In this document: in pieces, positions 1 through 11,279 of the stretch
How the letters are laid out: the number at the start of each line of letters is the position of its first letter
Numbering within the stretch: position 1 is the first letter of the stretch
Assembly: GCA_030568195.1 (NCBI GenBank)
Contig: JAJLTO010000021.1
Location: 62,001-126,000 of the forward strand
Source of the DNA: Dipodascopsis uninucleata var. uninucleata
Lineage: Eukaryota; Ascomycota; Lipomycetes; Lipomycetales; Lipomycetaceae
Reading direction: 5' to 3'
DNA: 64,000 nt
Position numbers and translations under genes: made by a program
Notes under the pieces: model-generated
Told to the model about the DNA's origin: nothing
Database searches by the model: none
The model's input: the letters and a program-made list of their open reading frames with translations, nothing else

Positions 1-1368
1 AACGAGTACAATTATTTTACAACTCTGTTCAATTGTGGCTATTTGATTGGTTCTGTTCCAAATCAGATGTTTCTTAGCTTTATGAGACCGTCGTATCTTA
101 TTCCAATTCTAGAAACTTTTTGGACTATCTTGGTTATGCTTCAAAGTAGAGCATCATCTGCTAAGTTCCTTTATGTCACTAGATTTTTCCAGGGATTAGC
201 AGAAAGTGTTTGCTATCCGACAATGATGATGATCATTGGCTCCTGGTACAAGCCAGAGGAAATGGCAAAACGAGTAGTCATTTGGGACATGACGTGGAGT
301 GGAGCATCTATGTTCTCAGGCTATCTTCAGGCTGCAATATATACTAATCTTAACGGTGCTAGAGGATATGCTGGCTGGCAATGGCTTTTCATTGTTGACG
401 GATGTATCTCGCTCCCCATTGCTATTGCAGGGTTCTTTTTAATCCCTGATTTCCCCGAAAATACTAGGGCCATCTACATGACCGAGCGTGATAAAATATA
501 TTCTATAGAGAGAATGAGAAATATTGGTAAAAAGGGTGTGAGGAAAATGACTGTCAAAAGATTTTTCGGAATTTTCCGGTCTTGGCGATGGTGGGCATTT
601 CTTGTACCGTATTCTGCATATATTACTGGCGCTGGTGATTATATGAATCTATGGTTAGAAGCATTGAATTATAGTGTCGTACTGAAAAATGAACTTCCTA
701 CTATAGGCAATGCTGTCAGTATTGTTGCTGGATATATATTTGCTGTCATATCAGACATTACACTGTGGCGATGGCAAATTGCCTGCATTTGCTTGCTACC
801 ATATATCTTTGGTAACTTAATTTTAGGTATTTGGAATGTTCCATTCGGATTGAAGTTTGCTGCCAATGTTATTCCATTTATTGGATCGTCATTTTTCTCT
901 CAGTTCATGGCCTTTGTATCAGAAGTGTTCCAGGATGATACAGAGCTTCGAGGTTATCTACCCGCTATTGGAAACACTATCTGGTACTGTCAGTATGCGT
1001 GGTTTCCAGTTGTAGCATTTCCAGCAGACAAGGCACCACACTATCCGTGGGGATACTGGGGTGCATTTGCACTTGCGCTCGTTAACTTAGCTGGTATTTA
1101 CGTTTGCCACCTTTTCCACATGCGGGATGTCAGGAAAAGAGGCTTAGTCAAGAATAAAGCAGGTCTTTGGGTTTTACCGGAGGACTTGTATGATACACCT
1201 ATGACAATGTCCCTGGATGACCTTGACGATGGAAATGTAGAACTTTATGGCAATATAAAGGAAAAAAGTCATGCGAATGTTAAAGTAATCGCAGTCGAAG
1301 GCGATGAAGGAGCTGATAATATTCGTCGTAGCTCGGGAGTTGAAGTCTCTCGAGTCCTCACTGAATGA
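1..1368 (+). CDS. Dal5/allantoate permease-family transporter (5' partial)
   Basis: The frame is open from base 1, so the start and any 5' exon lie outside the window; 455 residues remain. It is a major facilitator of the anion:cation symporter (Dal5) family, whose members carry vitamins and small carboxylates such as pantothenate, biotin or allantoate across the plasma membrane. Visible family marks are the GSWYKPEE stretch after an early membrane helix, the AGWQWLFIVDG segment, and the late VFQDDTELRG loop followed by two more helices. About ten hydrophobic helices can be traced, with a hydrophilic C-terminal tail of roughly 75 residues. It is clearly paralogous to the transporter that ends 264 bp away on the other strand. 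The family is secure; the substrate is not readable, although the Liz1/Fen2/Vht1 branch fits best. Confidence 0.88.
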   Translation, partial: NEYNYFTTLFNCGYLIGSVPNQMFLSFMRPSYLIPILETFWTILVMLQSRASSAKFLYVTRFFQGLAESVCYPTMMMIIGSWYKPEEMAKRVVIWDMTWSGASMFSGYLQAAIYTNLNGARGYAGWQWLFIVDGCISLPIAIAGFFLIPDFPENTRAIYMTERDKIYSIERMRNIGKKGVRKMTVKRFFGIFRSWRWWAFLVPYSAYITGAGDYMNLWLEALNYSVVLKNELPTIGNAVSIVAGYIFAVISDITLWRWQIACICLLPYIFGNLILGIWNVPFGLKFAANVIPFIGSSFFSQFMAFVSEVFQDDTELRGYLPAIGNTIWYCQYAWFPVVAFPADKAPHYPWGYWGAFALALVNLAGIYVCHLFHMRDVRKRGLVKNKAGLWVLPEDLYDTPMTMSLDDLDDGNVELYGNIKEKSHANVKVIAVEGDEGADNIRRSSGVEVSRVLTE

Positions 1369-1632
1369 ATATATGAATAGTCATGCTTGCGCTCTAGAGA
1401 ATAGAAATATACTTAATATATTTGAACCTCTTTTGATTTTATTTAATGATGTAATGGAGAATTTTTAAGCTTGTCAGGTTGTCATTTGATTTTTAGTAAT
1501 GATATAAAATATGTTTAAATTATTTAGCACTCTTCTTTCATATGCTATAGTTGATTTACGAATTTTTCAACAATCACCAAAGATATTTTAATTATAAAAT
1601 AGCTATAATTCAAATTTTTCTGCGTAATTTCC

Positions 1633-3271
1633 CTAGACTTCTATGGCGCTCACTACAGTTTCCTTCTTTCCCTGATACCCTTGCTCTGATAAGTCGATAT
1701 CATCGGGAGCCACCATAACATTTGCCTCTTCAGGTACATAGATCAGACCATACTTGTTGATAGCAAGCCCTCGTCGACGAATATCATATCGATGGTACCA
1801 GGTAGTTATAAGGGTAAAAATAGCAGATAAAATACCCCATCCCATCGAACAGTAGAATCCAATCGGAAAGCGCGGTGCTTTTGGTGTTGGAAATATGAGT
1901 AGAGGGAGCCACGACGTAATTGCAAACAGAAGTCCATTCGACAGTCCTGGAAGTAGACCTCTCATCTCAGCATCATCTTGAAATATCTCTGTAGACCAGA
2001 CAAGTAAAAAGCTACCTAAGCTGTTCCCTAACCGAGGAATCAGATACGCAAAGAACTTTAAACCAAATGGAATATTCCATATTCCAAGAATAAGGAATCC
2101 AAGGGAAGGAAAGAAAATGGTGACTAGGATAGCCTGGACTCTCCAATGGAGGAGATCATTGAAAACAGCAAAGACAAAAGAAAAAACCATAGCAATTGCA
2201 GAGCCAATTGTTGGCAAAATATTTATGGCTTGCACTGAATAGTCAAGGGATTTTAACCAAAGACTCATGTAGTTAGATATTGGCACACTCGCTAACATGC
2301 CTGCGAATATAAGAGCAATAGTAAAGAGCCATGGTTTCCAAGCTATCCACATAGTAAGGAATCGTCCGATTGTCAATTTTCTAGGAGCCTTGCGACCGAC
2401 TGCCTCCATGCGTGCTATACCCAGGGCTTTTTCATCTTCTGTAAGCCATTTAACTTTCGTAGTAGTTGGATAGTCAGGCAGCATAAGGAACCCCATGACA
2501 CCTACAGGTAATGAAATCACACCATCAATGATAAAAAGCCACCTCCAACCAGCAAGTCCGTGTACGCCGTTGAGAGATGTATATACGCCGGCCTGAATAT
2601 AGCCAGAAATCATAGTAGCTAGCGAAGTCGCTACATCAAATAGAGCCTGTCGTTTTGCAAGTTCTTCTGGTTTGTACCAACTACCTACAACACGAGCAAA
2701 ACCTGGAAAGCAAACTGACTCTCCTAAGCCAATGAAGAAACGCATACCGTATATGAGCTTCGCATTCTTGGCAAGTGATATTAACATGACAAACACAGTC
2801 CATACAATTTCGCAACATGGAATGAAGAGAGATGGACGGATTACAGTCATTGCAATCTGAGATGGTAAAGAGCCAACAATAAACCCAATGTTGTAGAAAG
2901 TTGTAAAGAGGTTGAGCTCCTGGCCATAAAGACCCAAGTCTTCTTTCATTCCACTAACGTATGCGTTTTGGATATTGTTATTATCTAGTGCTTTAATGAG
3001 ATAAGAGAACATGACATATGTTCTTGATATTACCATTTTACAGTCAGTACTTGTATATGAATACCAACTACCTATATGACACTTACAAAATCGACAGATC
3101 TAGCTTGTTTACAAGCTTCTGTTCGGCCGGGCTTTTGGCAGCTGTATCCCAGACACAGCTTGCAATCCGTCGCCAGATACTAATATCGGAGATATCTTTT
3201 TCAGCATATTCAATTCTCTTGTCACCCATAGTAGGCTCGATTTGGAAAGATTCTTCGTTTTCTACCATCAT
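1633..3271 (-). CDS. Dal5/allantoate permease-family transporter
   Basis: Two exons, 3271-3087 and 3022-1633, give 524 residues. The 64-nt intron has a GTAAGT donor, a TACTGAC branch-like site and a CAAG acceptor. Splicing joins KLDLSI to LTYVMFSYLIKALDNNNIQ, the expected first helix of Dal5-family symporters, which the long second frame alone would lack. Later marks include NAYVSGMKEDLG, GSWYKPEELAKR, AGWRWLFIIDG and IFQDDAEMRG. The start is the first of two adjacent ATGs at 3271. It should be a plasma-membrane proton symporter for a vitamin or small organic anion. It is convergent with its paralogue upstream, and the two share most conserved blocks, so they look like an inverted tandem duplication. 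Substrate unknown. Confidence 0.9.
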
Positions 3272-6214
3272 TACACTTCATTGATTATAAAGGTTGAACA
3301 CTACAGAAGAGATATATGGTACTGAGGATATGTGTCTCTTTTTATTCTTATGATGCACTACTGTGCGGGCTAATTATATATCTGTTAGTGACAGCTACAT
3401 ATAATATTGTAATGAAAGACAATTTCATTGTCATCGCATTAACGTTATCAAGGCCCCAAACTTACTTTTAGTGAAGCTCATGATAAGCCATGACTTGGAC
3501 AAAGCATAGTACCTTTCGTCAATGCTCGCCATATAGGTAATACTTTGATTAGAAATGTGTCCAAGCTTTTTCAGTTATACGTTGAGTAGTGAGACACTGT
3601 CCACTTTTCAAAATTAAGTAGATCATTCATATAACTCGTATATACGATAAGGACAGGCACATCGAAAATGGAATACTGCTTCTCGAAGTTAATATCGCTG
3701 CGGAACAGTAAGATAAGCCGTATACAAGGAATCATGCTCTATGATGAACCACTGTTTGCACCGCAATCAAATACTTAAATTCTATCGCTTTTGATAATAT
3801 TGATAAGTATGAAAGGCGAACTGCATAATAGGAGAATACTGCTGAATTCGGATATACTGCGATCCTCTTCTTAATATTCACGGTACAGGTTCTATCGAGT
3901 TTCTGCTTTGAGCTGTCGCAGATGGTGAGCGATCGTGTACGTATTTCATTTTCTTGGTACATAATGATGTGAGTTGCAAGTTGATTCTTTTTCGTTAATT
4001 GAGTATTTTGGAGTGGTCTTCATAGACTGAGAGAGATATGTAAATTCTTGATTTTGGAAATAAATACAAAAATTTGAAAGTGTTGTATCCTTGTTTGTGT
4101 TAAGATATTAGAATCGACCGTTACATATAAGCCTATCCTTTCACAGACGCTTAATGTAATATATACCATATAAAGCACCGACGTAAGTCGCTAAGCGATT
4201 CTTCAAAAACTTAGAAAACCCTTAACCGAAGTAGTTGATCTGTCGGCTGCATGATCCGAAATATTCCGGCGGAAAAATAATATGCACGCGGCAACTTGTA
4301 AGGAATCAATTGCACAGAATAGAAAGATTTAAGAGCAGCACCCCCTCACCAGGTCTAACACTGCACCCTAATAAAGAGGATTATCATACTGTGTTCCGGA
4401 ATACATATATATTGTATACAGATCCGAAGACGAACGCTTCATGTCATGAAGCGCTTACAGTTTCGTGACAATGCAATCATAGCACCAGTCTTTGTGAGAG
4501 GCACATATACTTGTTTTGGCAAGGTATCCGCAACAGTACTTGATGAGCCAGACTATGAAACCTGCATATCACTATGGGCACCACCGGTAGCCCAGGGTCA
4601 TACACTGAATTCTATTTGCAGATGCTAACAGAACGACACCCTGCAGGCTTCTGCTGTGCCATGACTTCTGCTACAGCACAGTGCCAAGAGTATCTTGGGA
4701 AGCTGTGCAATAATCCACAGGAAGCGGAACTGATGGTGTCTTCAGTGGATGCCGATGCCAGCGCGTCTTAAGGTTTCGCGCGTAAGGAGTACTCGATGAG
4801 GTCTCTAAAGTTTAACTGAGCGTTAAATCGTGGTTGTCGCGCCTTTTAAGGTTCCGAGCTACAGCACTCTAATTGTAAGAATGCGGAGTATTAAATCAGA
4901 ACAGGCAATTAACGCGAACTTGGACGACAGCTATAGAAATCTGACCGCTGGTTTCCAGAGGGCGCGCACCATCGCAATGCTACTGTATATGAGGATGTTA
5001 TCCTATTTTGGGCCTTTCGGAATGAATTCTTGATACAGGACCGCAGAAGAGGAAACATATGACCGCATTTACCAAATCTGCATATGTATGCGCGCACCAA
5101 CAAGCCACTAGACCCTTATGAAGTGTTACGCAGCAACAAAACCACTGTCCGTCATATATATTACTCCTGGTTTGCAGATTTATTACATATAAACTAGTTG
5201 AAATGGCCAATACTAGTCCTAATTTCAGAGTAAGAGTAACCTTAAAATACATAAATTATAAATGAAGCAGGAAAGAGCGACGCTCGAGTTTTGCGTCCCC
5301 AGTATATCAAGTATTCGATAACTCAGACCTATGCTTCGTCCTTTTTTCTTTTCCCTCTTCATCCTACAGTAACATTGCAGACCAAGGATATTCTAGTAGT
5401 CTGAAGAATCTCAATCTGCATAAATATCTCTTTCGATTGCTTAGTAAGTTGATTATTCGGCGAAATTACGGCTGATCCATCAATTAAAAGAGTCTTGGGG
5501 ACCCTGCTATCACATACATACGTAAAGCCGGGGTTAGTAACTGTGCCAGAGACCTGGACTTGATGCTGACACTCTTGGACTTTAAAGAAAATCAAGTGTA
5601 GGTTCGAGAAAAGAAGATAAAATATTAAGAAACGGCTGCCAATAGGCGATTGGCATTATCTGCTAGCCTACTGTACGAGATTCGTGCTGACACTATTTGG
5701 CAAGCTTAAGGTGCATTGAAACCGGACCGATTAATTTTTTTATTCTGGCTTCGTGTTAATTTTAGTTCCGGTCTTGCTGATTATACCGAGAGAGATTTCC
5801 GACAACCCAGACCTTAGCTATAAGTGTATCCCCTCATTTTTTTTTGTTTATATCTTTTATTTTTACCTACACGGTATACGCTTGTCGTGCCTTTTTTGTT
5901 TCTGCTCTTTATGCCATTTTCTATCCGACACTTGCGTGGGGGCTAAACTTTGAACTCGACCTTTTCCCATCCTCTCCATCGAAAGTTTGCACATCGTCAA
6001 TCTTATCACTTCCTTTCGCTCTACAGTGTAAAATTCGACTTTACACTACAACCTTTAAAATTGCGTATCTCATAATCTGAGATAGCAAAAGAGAACGAAA
6101 ATCATCGCTTTTTTTTATAGATAGCGAATTATCTACGTCCTGGGATCTGAATAAGAAGGAGGGTGTTTTGAGCAAACCTACGTTGATTACATTTACGAAT
6201 CTGTCATCGCGTCT
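3272..6214. other. Long intergenic region, no supported gene
   Basis: This 2.9-kb stretch carries only short overlapping open frames in changing phases (for example around 4235-4771) with no recognisable domain, no signal peptide pattern and no intron signals linking them. The left end must hold the promoter of the minus-strand transporter. The right end, from about 5700, is pyrimidine-rich and should hold the promoter and leader of the regulator that starts at 6215. I see nothing else that I can support. Confidence 0.5.
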
Positions 6215-8736
6215 ATGGCCTACCAACAACCACGCCCAAAGGAAATTATTACTGCGTCAGATTACGATCCGGGAGGCGGAATAAATGGTATTTTCATCTA
6301 CGAATCTATCCGACCTTCTTTCCGAATTGAGTCGGCCCCCAGCAAAAGCCAGTTCCAGGTTTCTACATCTGGACTGCCTTCGCCTGGGCTTACCCCAGAT
6401 TCTGCACATTCCAATGGTATGTCCATCGGCGCAGTAGCGACCAGGTCAGAATCTTTCTCTGGTTCTACATCCAATGGCAGGTTAGGTATTGGACCTACAC
6501 CACCTAGTGCAGTAGTTTCCGATGACAATGCTTCAGGACATAGCATACAGTCCCCAGCTCCATCGGCAGCAGGCGTTTGCGATCGTGAACATAACAGTCC
6601 AGGCTCGGTGTCATCAGCATCTTCCCCTTCGCCCTCGATTGCTGTTTTGAGTCGTCCACAGACTTCAAAACGTACAGCCAGAGCATGTGTTCGCTGCCGT
6701 AAGCAGAAGCTGAAATGTGACTCTTATCGACCTTGTGCTCTTTGTGTCAGAGCAAACGTAGAATGTGTCAATAGACCTGACGAACCTGCTAACGCGAGAT
6801 CTCATCCCATACCTACTTCAGGCCACAATGAGTCTAAGCCTTTGAAAAAGCAGAAATTTAATGCTTCGTCAAGTCTGCCATCCGTTGCCGATAACGTCCG
6901 TGGGTTACCTCCATCAGATGACAAGGGAACTTTTGCAGGATCTCCGAACAAGATTGCTCTGATTCCTTACGATCCCCTCAGCTTCAGACGTCAGCGAACA
7001 GTTACTCTAATTTCGTTCCTGCCTCCCAAAGAAGTGGTAGATTACGTAGTTAACTTTTTCTTCGAGACCACTTCCTGGTTCATTCCTATTCTCTCGAAGA
7101 ATGAAATATTAGACAAGATGCTAGGCTATTTTGCCCTCTATGAAAGAAATCCTGGTCTAGTCCCTGACAAGGATGAGGACTACGCTTTTATTGTCTTGTT
7201 AATTATGATCGTTGTTCTAGGTGGACGCTACGCAGTCGTTTCCAATGCGCATCATCGTAATGTCGCACTACTTTTTGAGCAATCGCGATCTAGATTTGGA
7301 ACGCAACAGCAGTACAATGGCACATCTAGGGACCTTGGAATTACCATTGCACACCTTTTGTCTGTAATAAGATCTGATCTTGTTGATATTCTCTCCTGTT
7401 CTTCTCGTGAAACTGTTCTTGCTTGTTTTCTGCTTGCAAGCTTCTATTTTGCTCATGGGGACCCTAATTTAACATGGTCACTTCTGGGAAACATCGCAAA
7501 GATGGCATACGCTGCTGAAATCGGCAGTTCTACAAGAATGTTTTGGGAATTATATGGGTTTGATCACTTTGTTGCGTTATCTTTTGGACGACCTACGAGT
7601 TTTCCAAGCACATTTGTTCCTATAGACTCTACTTTTCAATTCTGCCGTGCACGCTTGTTGACTATCACGTCTGATATTATGACTAGCTTATATGAAGTTA
7701 ACAAACTACCTTCCAATCACTCGGTGGAATTCTACGTTGAAAACGTTAAGCGTCTGGAACGTGACCTTGCTGGGTGGCATGATGATATTGTTCGTGCTTG
7801 GTCAGATGTCGATGAATTGATTGAAGATCAGGAGGGTCTTACCGAACCACTTAATGAACGTGCTCTACAGTTATTTCTTCTTGATCTCGCCTTTGACAAT
7901 GCTATCATCATGCTTTATCGTCCTCTTATTGATTATTCTGATGCTGAAGTGTTTGACTACGCTCTTGATAAGTGTTGGAAGGCTGCAGTAAGAACTTCCA
8001 ATATCTCGAAAGGATTTGCTTACATGCAGAATACATATGCCGCTGCGTTTATTGCAATTTATCTATTTACGGCAGGTGTTGTTTTGAGTGTGATTGGATC
8101 TAGTGAGCCTCTTAGTGACCGCGCTTTAGAGTCAAAGCGTGGACTCGCTCGTATTATTCATATGGAGAAAATTATTAGGAAGAAATCTTCCGTGGCAGAG
8201 ACTGCGTTCCAGATTCTCGAACACCTGGCGAGAATTACCGTTCAACGTGAAGTTGATAAGATTCTTGCTGGTGGTGTATATCTGAATGTTGTTAATTCCT
8301 CGGAGGAGAGCAGTACTGTAGACCACAATGTTGCAGTAGTGCTTACAAATATGAGCTCCATCGCGAAAGATTCTCATCGGGAAGCACAATCACCCGTTAA
8401 ATATTGTGCTAGTCATGGAGATACAGATAGAAAGTCCGGTACTCCATGTAGGGCCTGTGACAATTTATCGCCTCTAAATTTAGAAGGAGCTTCCACTGCT
8501 TCCGCTAGCAAGAGCAATAATATTCGTTCAGAGATCAAGAACACACTTGATATCTTTCATGAGTGTAAGTTTTTGTTTTTTACTCTCCTATTATGACGAT
8601 TTACTAATTACCTAATCCTTAACTAGCTATGTGCTTTTCAGCAGAATATTTACAGACTTGGTTATGGTCTTTTAATAGGCCGCCTCAAGCATTATCTCCT
8701 GCATTTTCTATGCACTCGTACAGTTGTAAATGCTAA
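6215..8736 (+). CDS. Zn2Cys6 transcription factor, large type, copy 1
   Basis: The protein starts at 6215 and runs to a donor at 8565 (GTAAGT). The last exon starts at 8627 or 8642 because two in-frame AG acceptors lie 15 nt apart, giving 819 or 814 residues with the stop at 8734-8736. The zinc cluster is at residues 158-184 with spacing C-x2-C-x6-C-x5-C-x2-C-x6-C, preceded by a Ser/Pro-rich N-terminus. A fungal middle-homology domain follows at about 265-600, with the HGDPNLTWSLLG block typical of nuclear regulators. It is a clear paralogue of the factor at 33365: the zinc clusters are almost identical (KQKLKCDSYRPCALCVR against KQKLKCDTYRPCALCVR) and the upstream IFIYE/IFVYE motif is shared. 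This copy lacks two blocks of the middle domain, around 20 and 25 residues, near residue 430-460, so its effector function may differ. Target genes unknown. Confidence 0.88.
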
Positions 8737-9113
8737 TTGAAGTCACTCTGTCTATCTGCGTATGTGAAATCGATACTAAGTATACGACGGCAATCTGTTT
8801 ATGTAATCAAGGGATATTTCTACCTTCACGTTAAAGTAGAACAGTAGTTCTTTTAGTTATTTATGGTATCAAGAATAATATTTATATCGTATACAACATG
8901 TTATGTCCATAAAAAGAATGATTACTAGTCTGTGTAGAGCTGAAAAGGGGATAAAACTGGAGAATGATTATATAATACGGCTATGGCTTCAAAGTTTGCT
9001 TACTCCACAAAATCCGCCAAATAGGCTATCCTTCCCAAAACTGCGAAACAGTGAGAATAAAATGCGACTCAATTCTACCAAATGATATTTGCTCCAATTC
9101 GTTTCCAGCAAAT
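8737..9113. promoter_or_regulatory. Intergenic promoter of first Sde182-like gene
   Basis: The 377-bp gap between two plus-strand genes contains an AT-rich TATA-like stretch at about 8967-8976, roughly 140 bp before the chosen start at 9114. No other element is evident. It should also contain the 3' end of the regulator transcript. Confidence 0.35.
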
Positions 9114-10583
9114 ATGATCTTGTTTCTATACGTGCTCGCTTTTTGCAGAACAGTAGTGTCTTTGTTCACAAAAGTGCCGGAATGGCATAGCACACCTAAT
9201 ATATATGTTTTAACAGATATATCGAATGAACCAGACGACGCGCAGTCTCTTACTCGTTTATTGCTGTATTCTAATGAGGTGAAAATCCATGGTATTTCGG
9301 CTGTCACTTCCGTCTGGCTCAATGATACAACCAGACCCGATCTTATACATGATATTATCAACGCATACTCAGTTGTACGTGATACGCTCCTAGTCCACTC
9401 GCCAAACTTTCCGAAACCAGAGTACTTACATGCAATCGTAACCAGTGGCTCCTCATCCTACGGAACAACTGTTTTAGATGAACAACCTAGTGAAGCTGTT
9501 TATCATCTTATATCTGCTATTGATGCATTACCAAAAGATGAGACGATGTGGGTTCAGTGTTGGGGAGGTTCGGCGACTCTGGCTCATGCGCTTCATGTTG
9601 CCAGGTCGACAAGGAGCGAAACTGAACTAGAGGAATTCCTATCCAAAATACGTGTATATGCGATTTCGGATCAAGATAATACAGGTGCTTGGATTCGAAC
9701 TAACTTTCCACAACTGTTCTATATTGTATCTTTGCATGCTTGGAATCAATATGGTCTCGCAACTTGGAGCGGAATTTCAGGAGAAACCCATTATAAATTT
9801 GACAAGGGTGGACCAGATTCAAGCTTAGTTTCGGATGAGTGGTTAAAAAAAAATATTCAGATAGGCAGGTTCGGTTCAGTCGCATATCCCAATACGATGT
9901 TCATAATGGAAGGCGATACGCCTGCTTTTCTTTATGTGATCCCCAATGGTCTTGGATATCCTGAATCTCCAGAATGGGGTAGCTGGGGTGGACGATACAT
10001 GGCTATTGAGCAATCTGGTCTGTCACGGATTTTCACCGATACCGCAGATTTAGTGTTTGTAAATGGCGTTGAATATAAAAGCAATCAAGCAACTATTTGG
10101 CGCTGGCGCCGAGCATTCCAATTAGATTTTGCAGCTAGGATGCAGTGGACGATGGCTAAAAGGTTTGGTGAGGCGAATCATGCTCCGCGCCCTATTATTA
10201 ACGGAAGCGACAGCACTTTGCCTTTCTATATATCATTATGTGCCAATGAACATAGCTTTGTACTTGATGCGTCTGCATCAATTGATTCAGATGGAGATAA
10301 GTTGAGCTACAATTGGATTCAATATCAAGAAGCTACTGCGACCAGATGGTCTGCACAAAGAGAGGTACCTACTCTAAACATAACCAGTGAACAGCCGGGA
10401 ATTGTTAATATCAGCGTGCCAGAGAGCATTTCAGGTACTACGGTATTCACAAAGTTTGCGAAACAGGTCCATATTATACTGGAGGTAGCGGATAGCGGTG
10501 TACCTCAGATGAGATCATATAGGAGAATAATTATTACGCAGCAGGATGAAAAGTGTTCTAGTTATGCACATGACGAATTGTAG
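9114..10583 (+). CDS. Secreted Sde182/DUF1593-like protein, copy A
   Basis: 489 residues from the second in-frame ATG, chosen because it places a signal peptide (MILFLYVLAFCRTVVS) directly at the N-terminus; the first ATG at 9051 would bury it. The family has a nucleoside-hydrolase-like domain (about 30-340) followed by an Ig/PKD-like C-terminal domain (about 375-480). The acidic TDISNEPDD segment near residue 37 corresponds to the metal-binding aspartate loop of nucleoside hydrolases. Other conserved blocks are YAISDQD, GISGETHYKFDKGGPDSS, MEGDTPAFL and ATIWRWR. The bacterial namesake was described as cellulose-binding. The protein should be exported and glycosylated (several N-x-S/T sites), acting on or binding an external carbohydrate or nucleoside. 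It is paralogous to the gene at 20680. Catalytic activity is not established by the sequence. Confidence 0.85.
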   Translation: MILFLYVLAFCRTVVSLFTKVPEWHSTPNIYVLTDISNEPDDAQSLTRLLLYSNEVKIHGISAVTSVWLNDTTRPDLIHDIINAYSVVRDTLLVHSPNFPKPEYLHAIVTSGSSSYGTTVLDEQPSEAVYHLISAIDALPKDETMWVQCWGGSATLAHALHVARSTRSETELEEFLSKIRVYAISDQDNTGAWIRTNFPQLFYIVSLHAWNQYGLATWSGISGETHYKFDKGGPDSSLVSDEWLKKNIQIGRFGSVAYPNTMFIMEGDTPAFLYVIPNGLGYPESPEWGSWGGRYMAIEQSGLSRIFTDTADLVFVNGVEYKSNQATIWRWRRAFQLDFAARMQWTMAKRFGEANHAPRPIINGSDSTLPFYISLCANEHSFVLDASASIDSDGDKLSYNWIQYQEATATRWSAQREVPTLNITSEQPGIVNISVPESISGTTVFTKFAKQVHIILEVADSGVPQMRSYRRIIITQQDEKCSSYAHDEL

Positions 10584-10645
10584 GGAGATAATAGATAGAG
10601 AGCTCACATGTAATAAACTGTATCTATCAGAATAAACGAAGAATT

Positions 10646-11279
10646 TTACATAGTAACCAAAGTAAGATACACCGACCATAATAGGCCAAAAGCAGATCTA
10701 AACAAAATGACATTTTCAGGACTTATGTATGCTTGAGAGATATATGTAACCAGTGGCCACATTTTTAAAGAACTAGCCAGAATGTCTGGAAGATCCTATT
10801 TGTTTATGTTAGCATTAGGATGGAGACTGTTCAATTAGTAGAGTACTTACCCGTTGGATATGAGTCGCAATAAATATGATGTCGAAGTGGCCTTGGCAGA
10901 GACATATATATGCAATATAAGAAGAATTGGCTACAGCCGAGAATATACTCTCTGTCAATATGGTCTTAATCAGGGTGTTTGTGACAGCACCAGAATCCTT
11001 CTTTTCGTTGCCATCAGATTTTTCATCATTAAATTTCTCAGGCCCATTAACGATACTAGGAAACAGCCTGTCCAGAAGACCGTTCCACAGAATCATTACT
11101 GGAGTGATTGCAGCTGCCCAAGCTGTGAATATGGAAAATTGCAAGAGGTTGATAGGTGTCGTTAATATGTTTTTACTGCCATCTTTGTAAGCTATAATCC
11201 ATTGACCGAATATATAGCCTAAGGCACGTAGAACTGTTGACTGGAAAATAGCATTGATGTATGTTTCCTTGGAGACCAT
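10646..11279 (-). CDS. Mpv17/PMP22-family membrane protein
   Basis: Two exons, 11279-10851 and 10795-10646, give 192 residues. The 55-nt intron has a GTAAGT donor, a perfect TGCTAAC branch site and an AATAG acceptor. The second exon supplies the family signature: DLPDILASSLKMWPLVTY, then a proline, then an arginine, then W-x-x-YL near the C-terminus. About four hydrophobic segments are visible. Family members sit in inner mitochondrial or peroxisomal membranes and are thought to form channels or aid metabolite exchange. The middle holds a Lys/Asp/Glu-rich loop of about 20 residues. It converges with the Sde182-like gene, 62 bp separating the two stops. Frames on the plus strand here are shadows of this gene. 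Confidence 0.85.

Noticed and set aside
4235-4771. Three overlapping plus-strand frames in successive phases that might be a decayed gene
   Set aside because: No recognisable domain in any of them, no splice signals joining them and no paralogue in the window.
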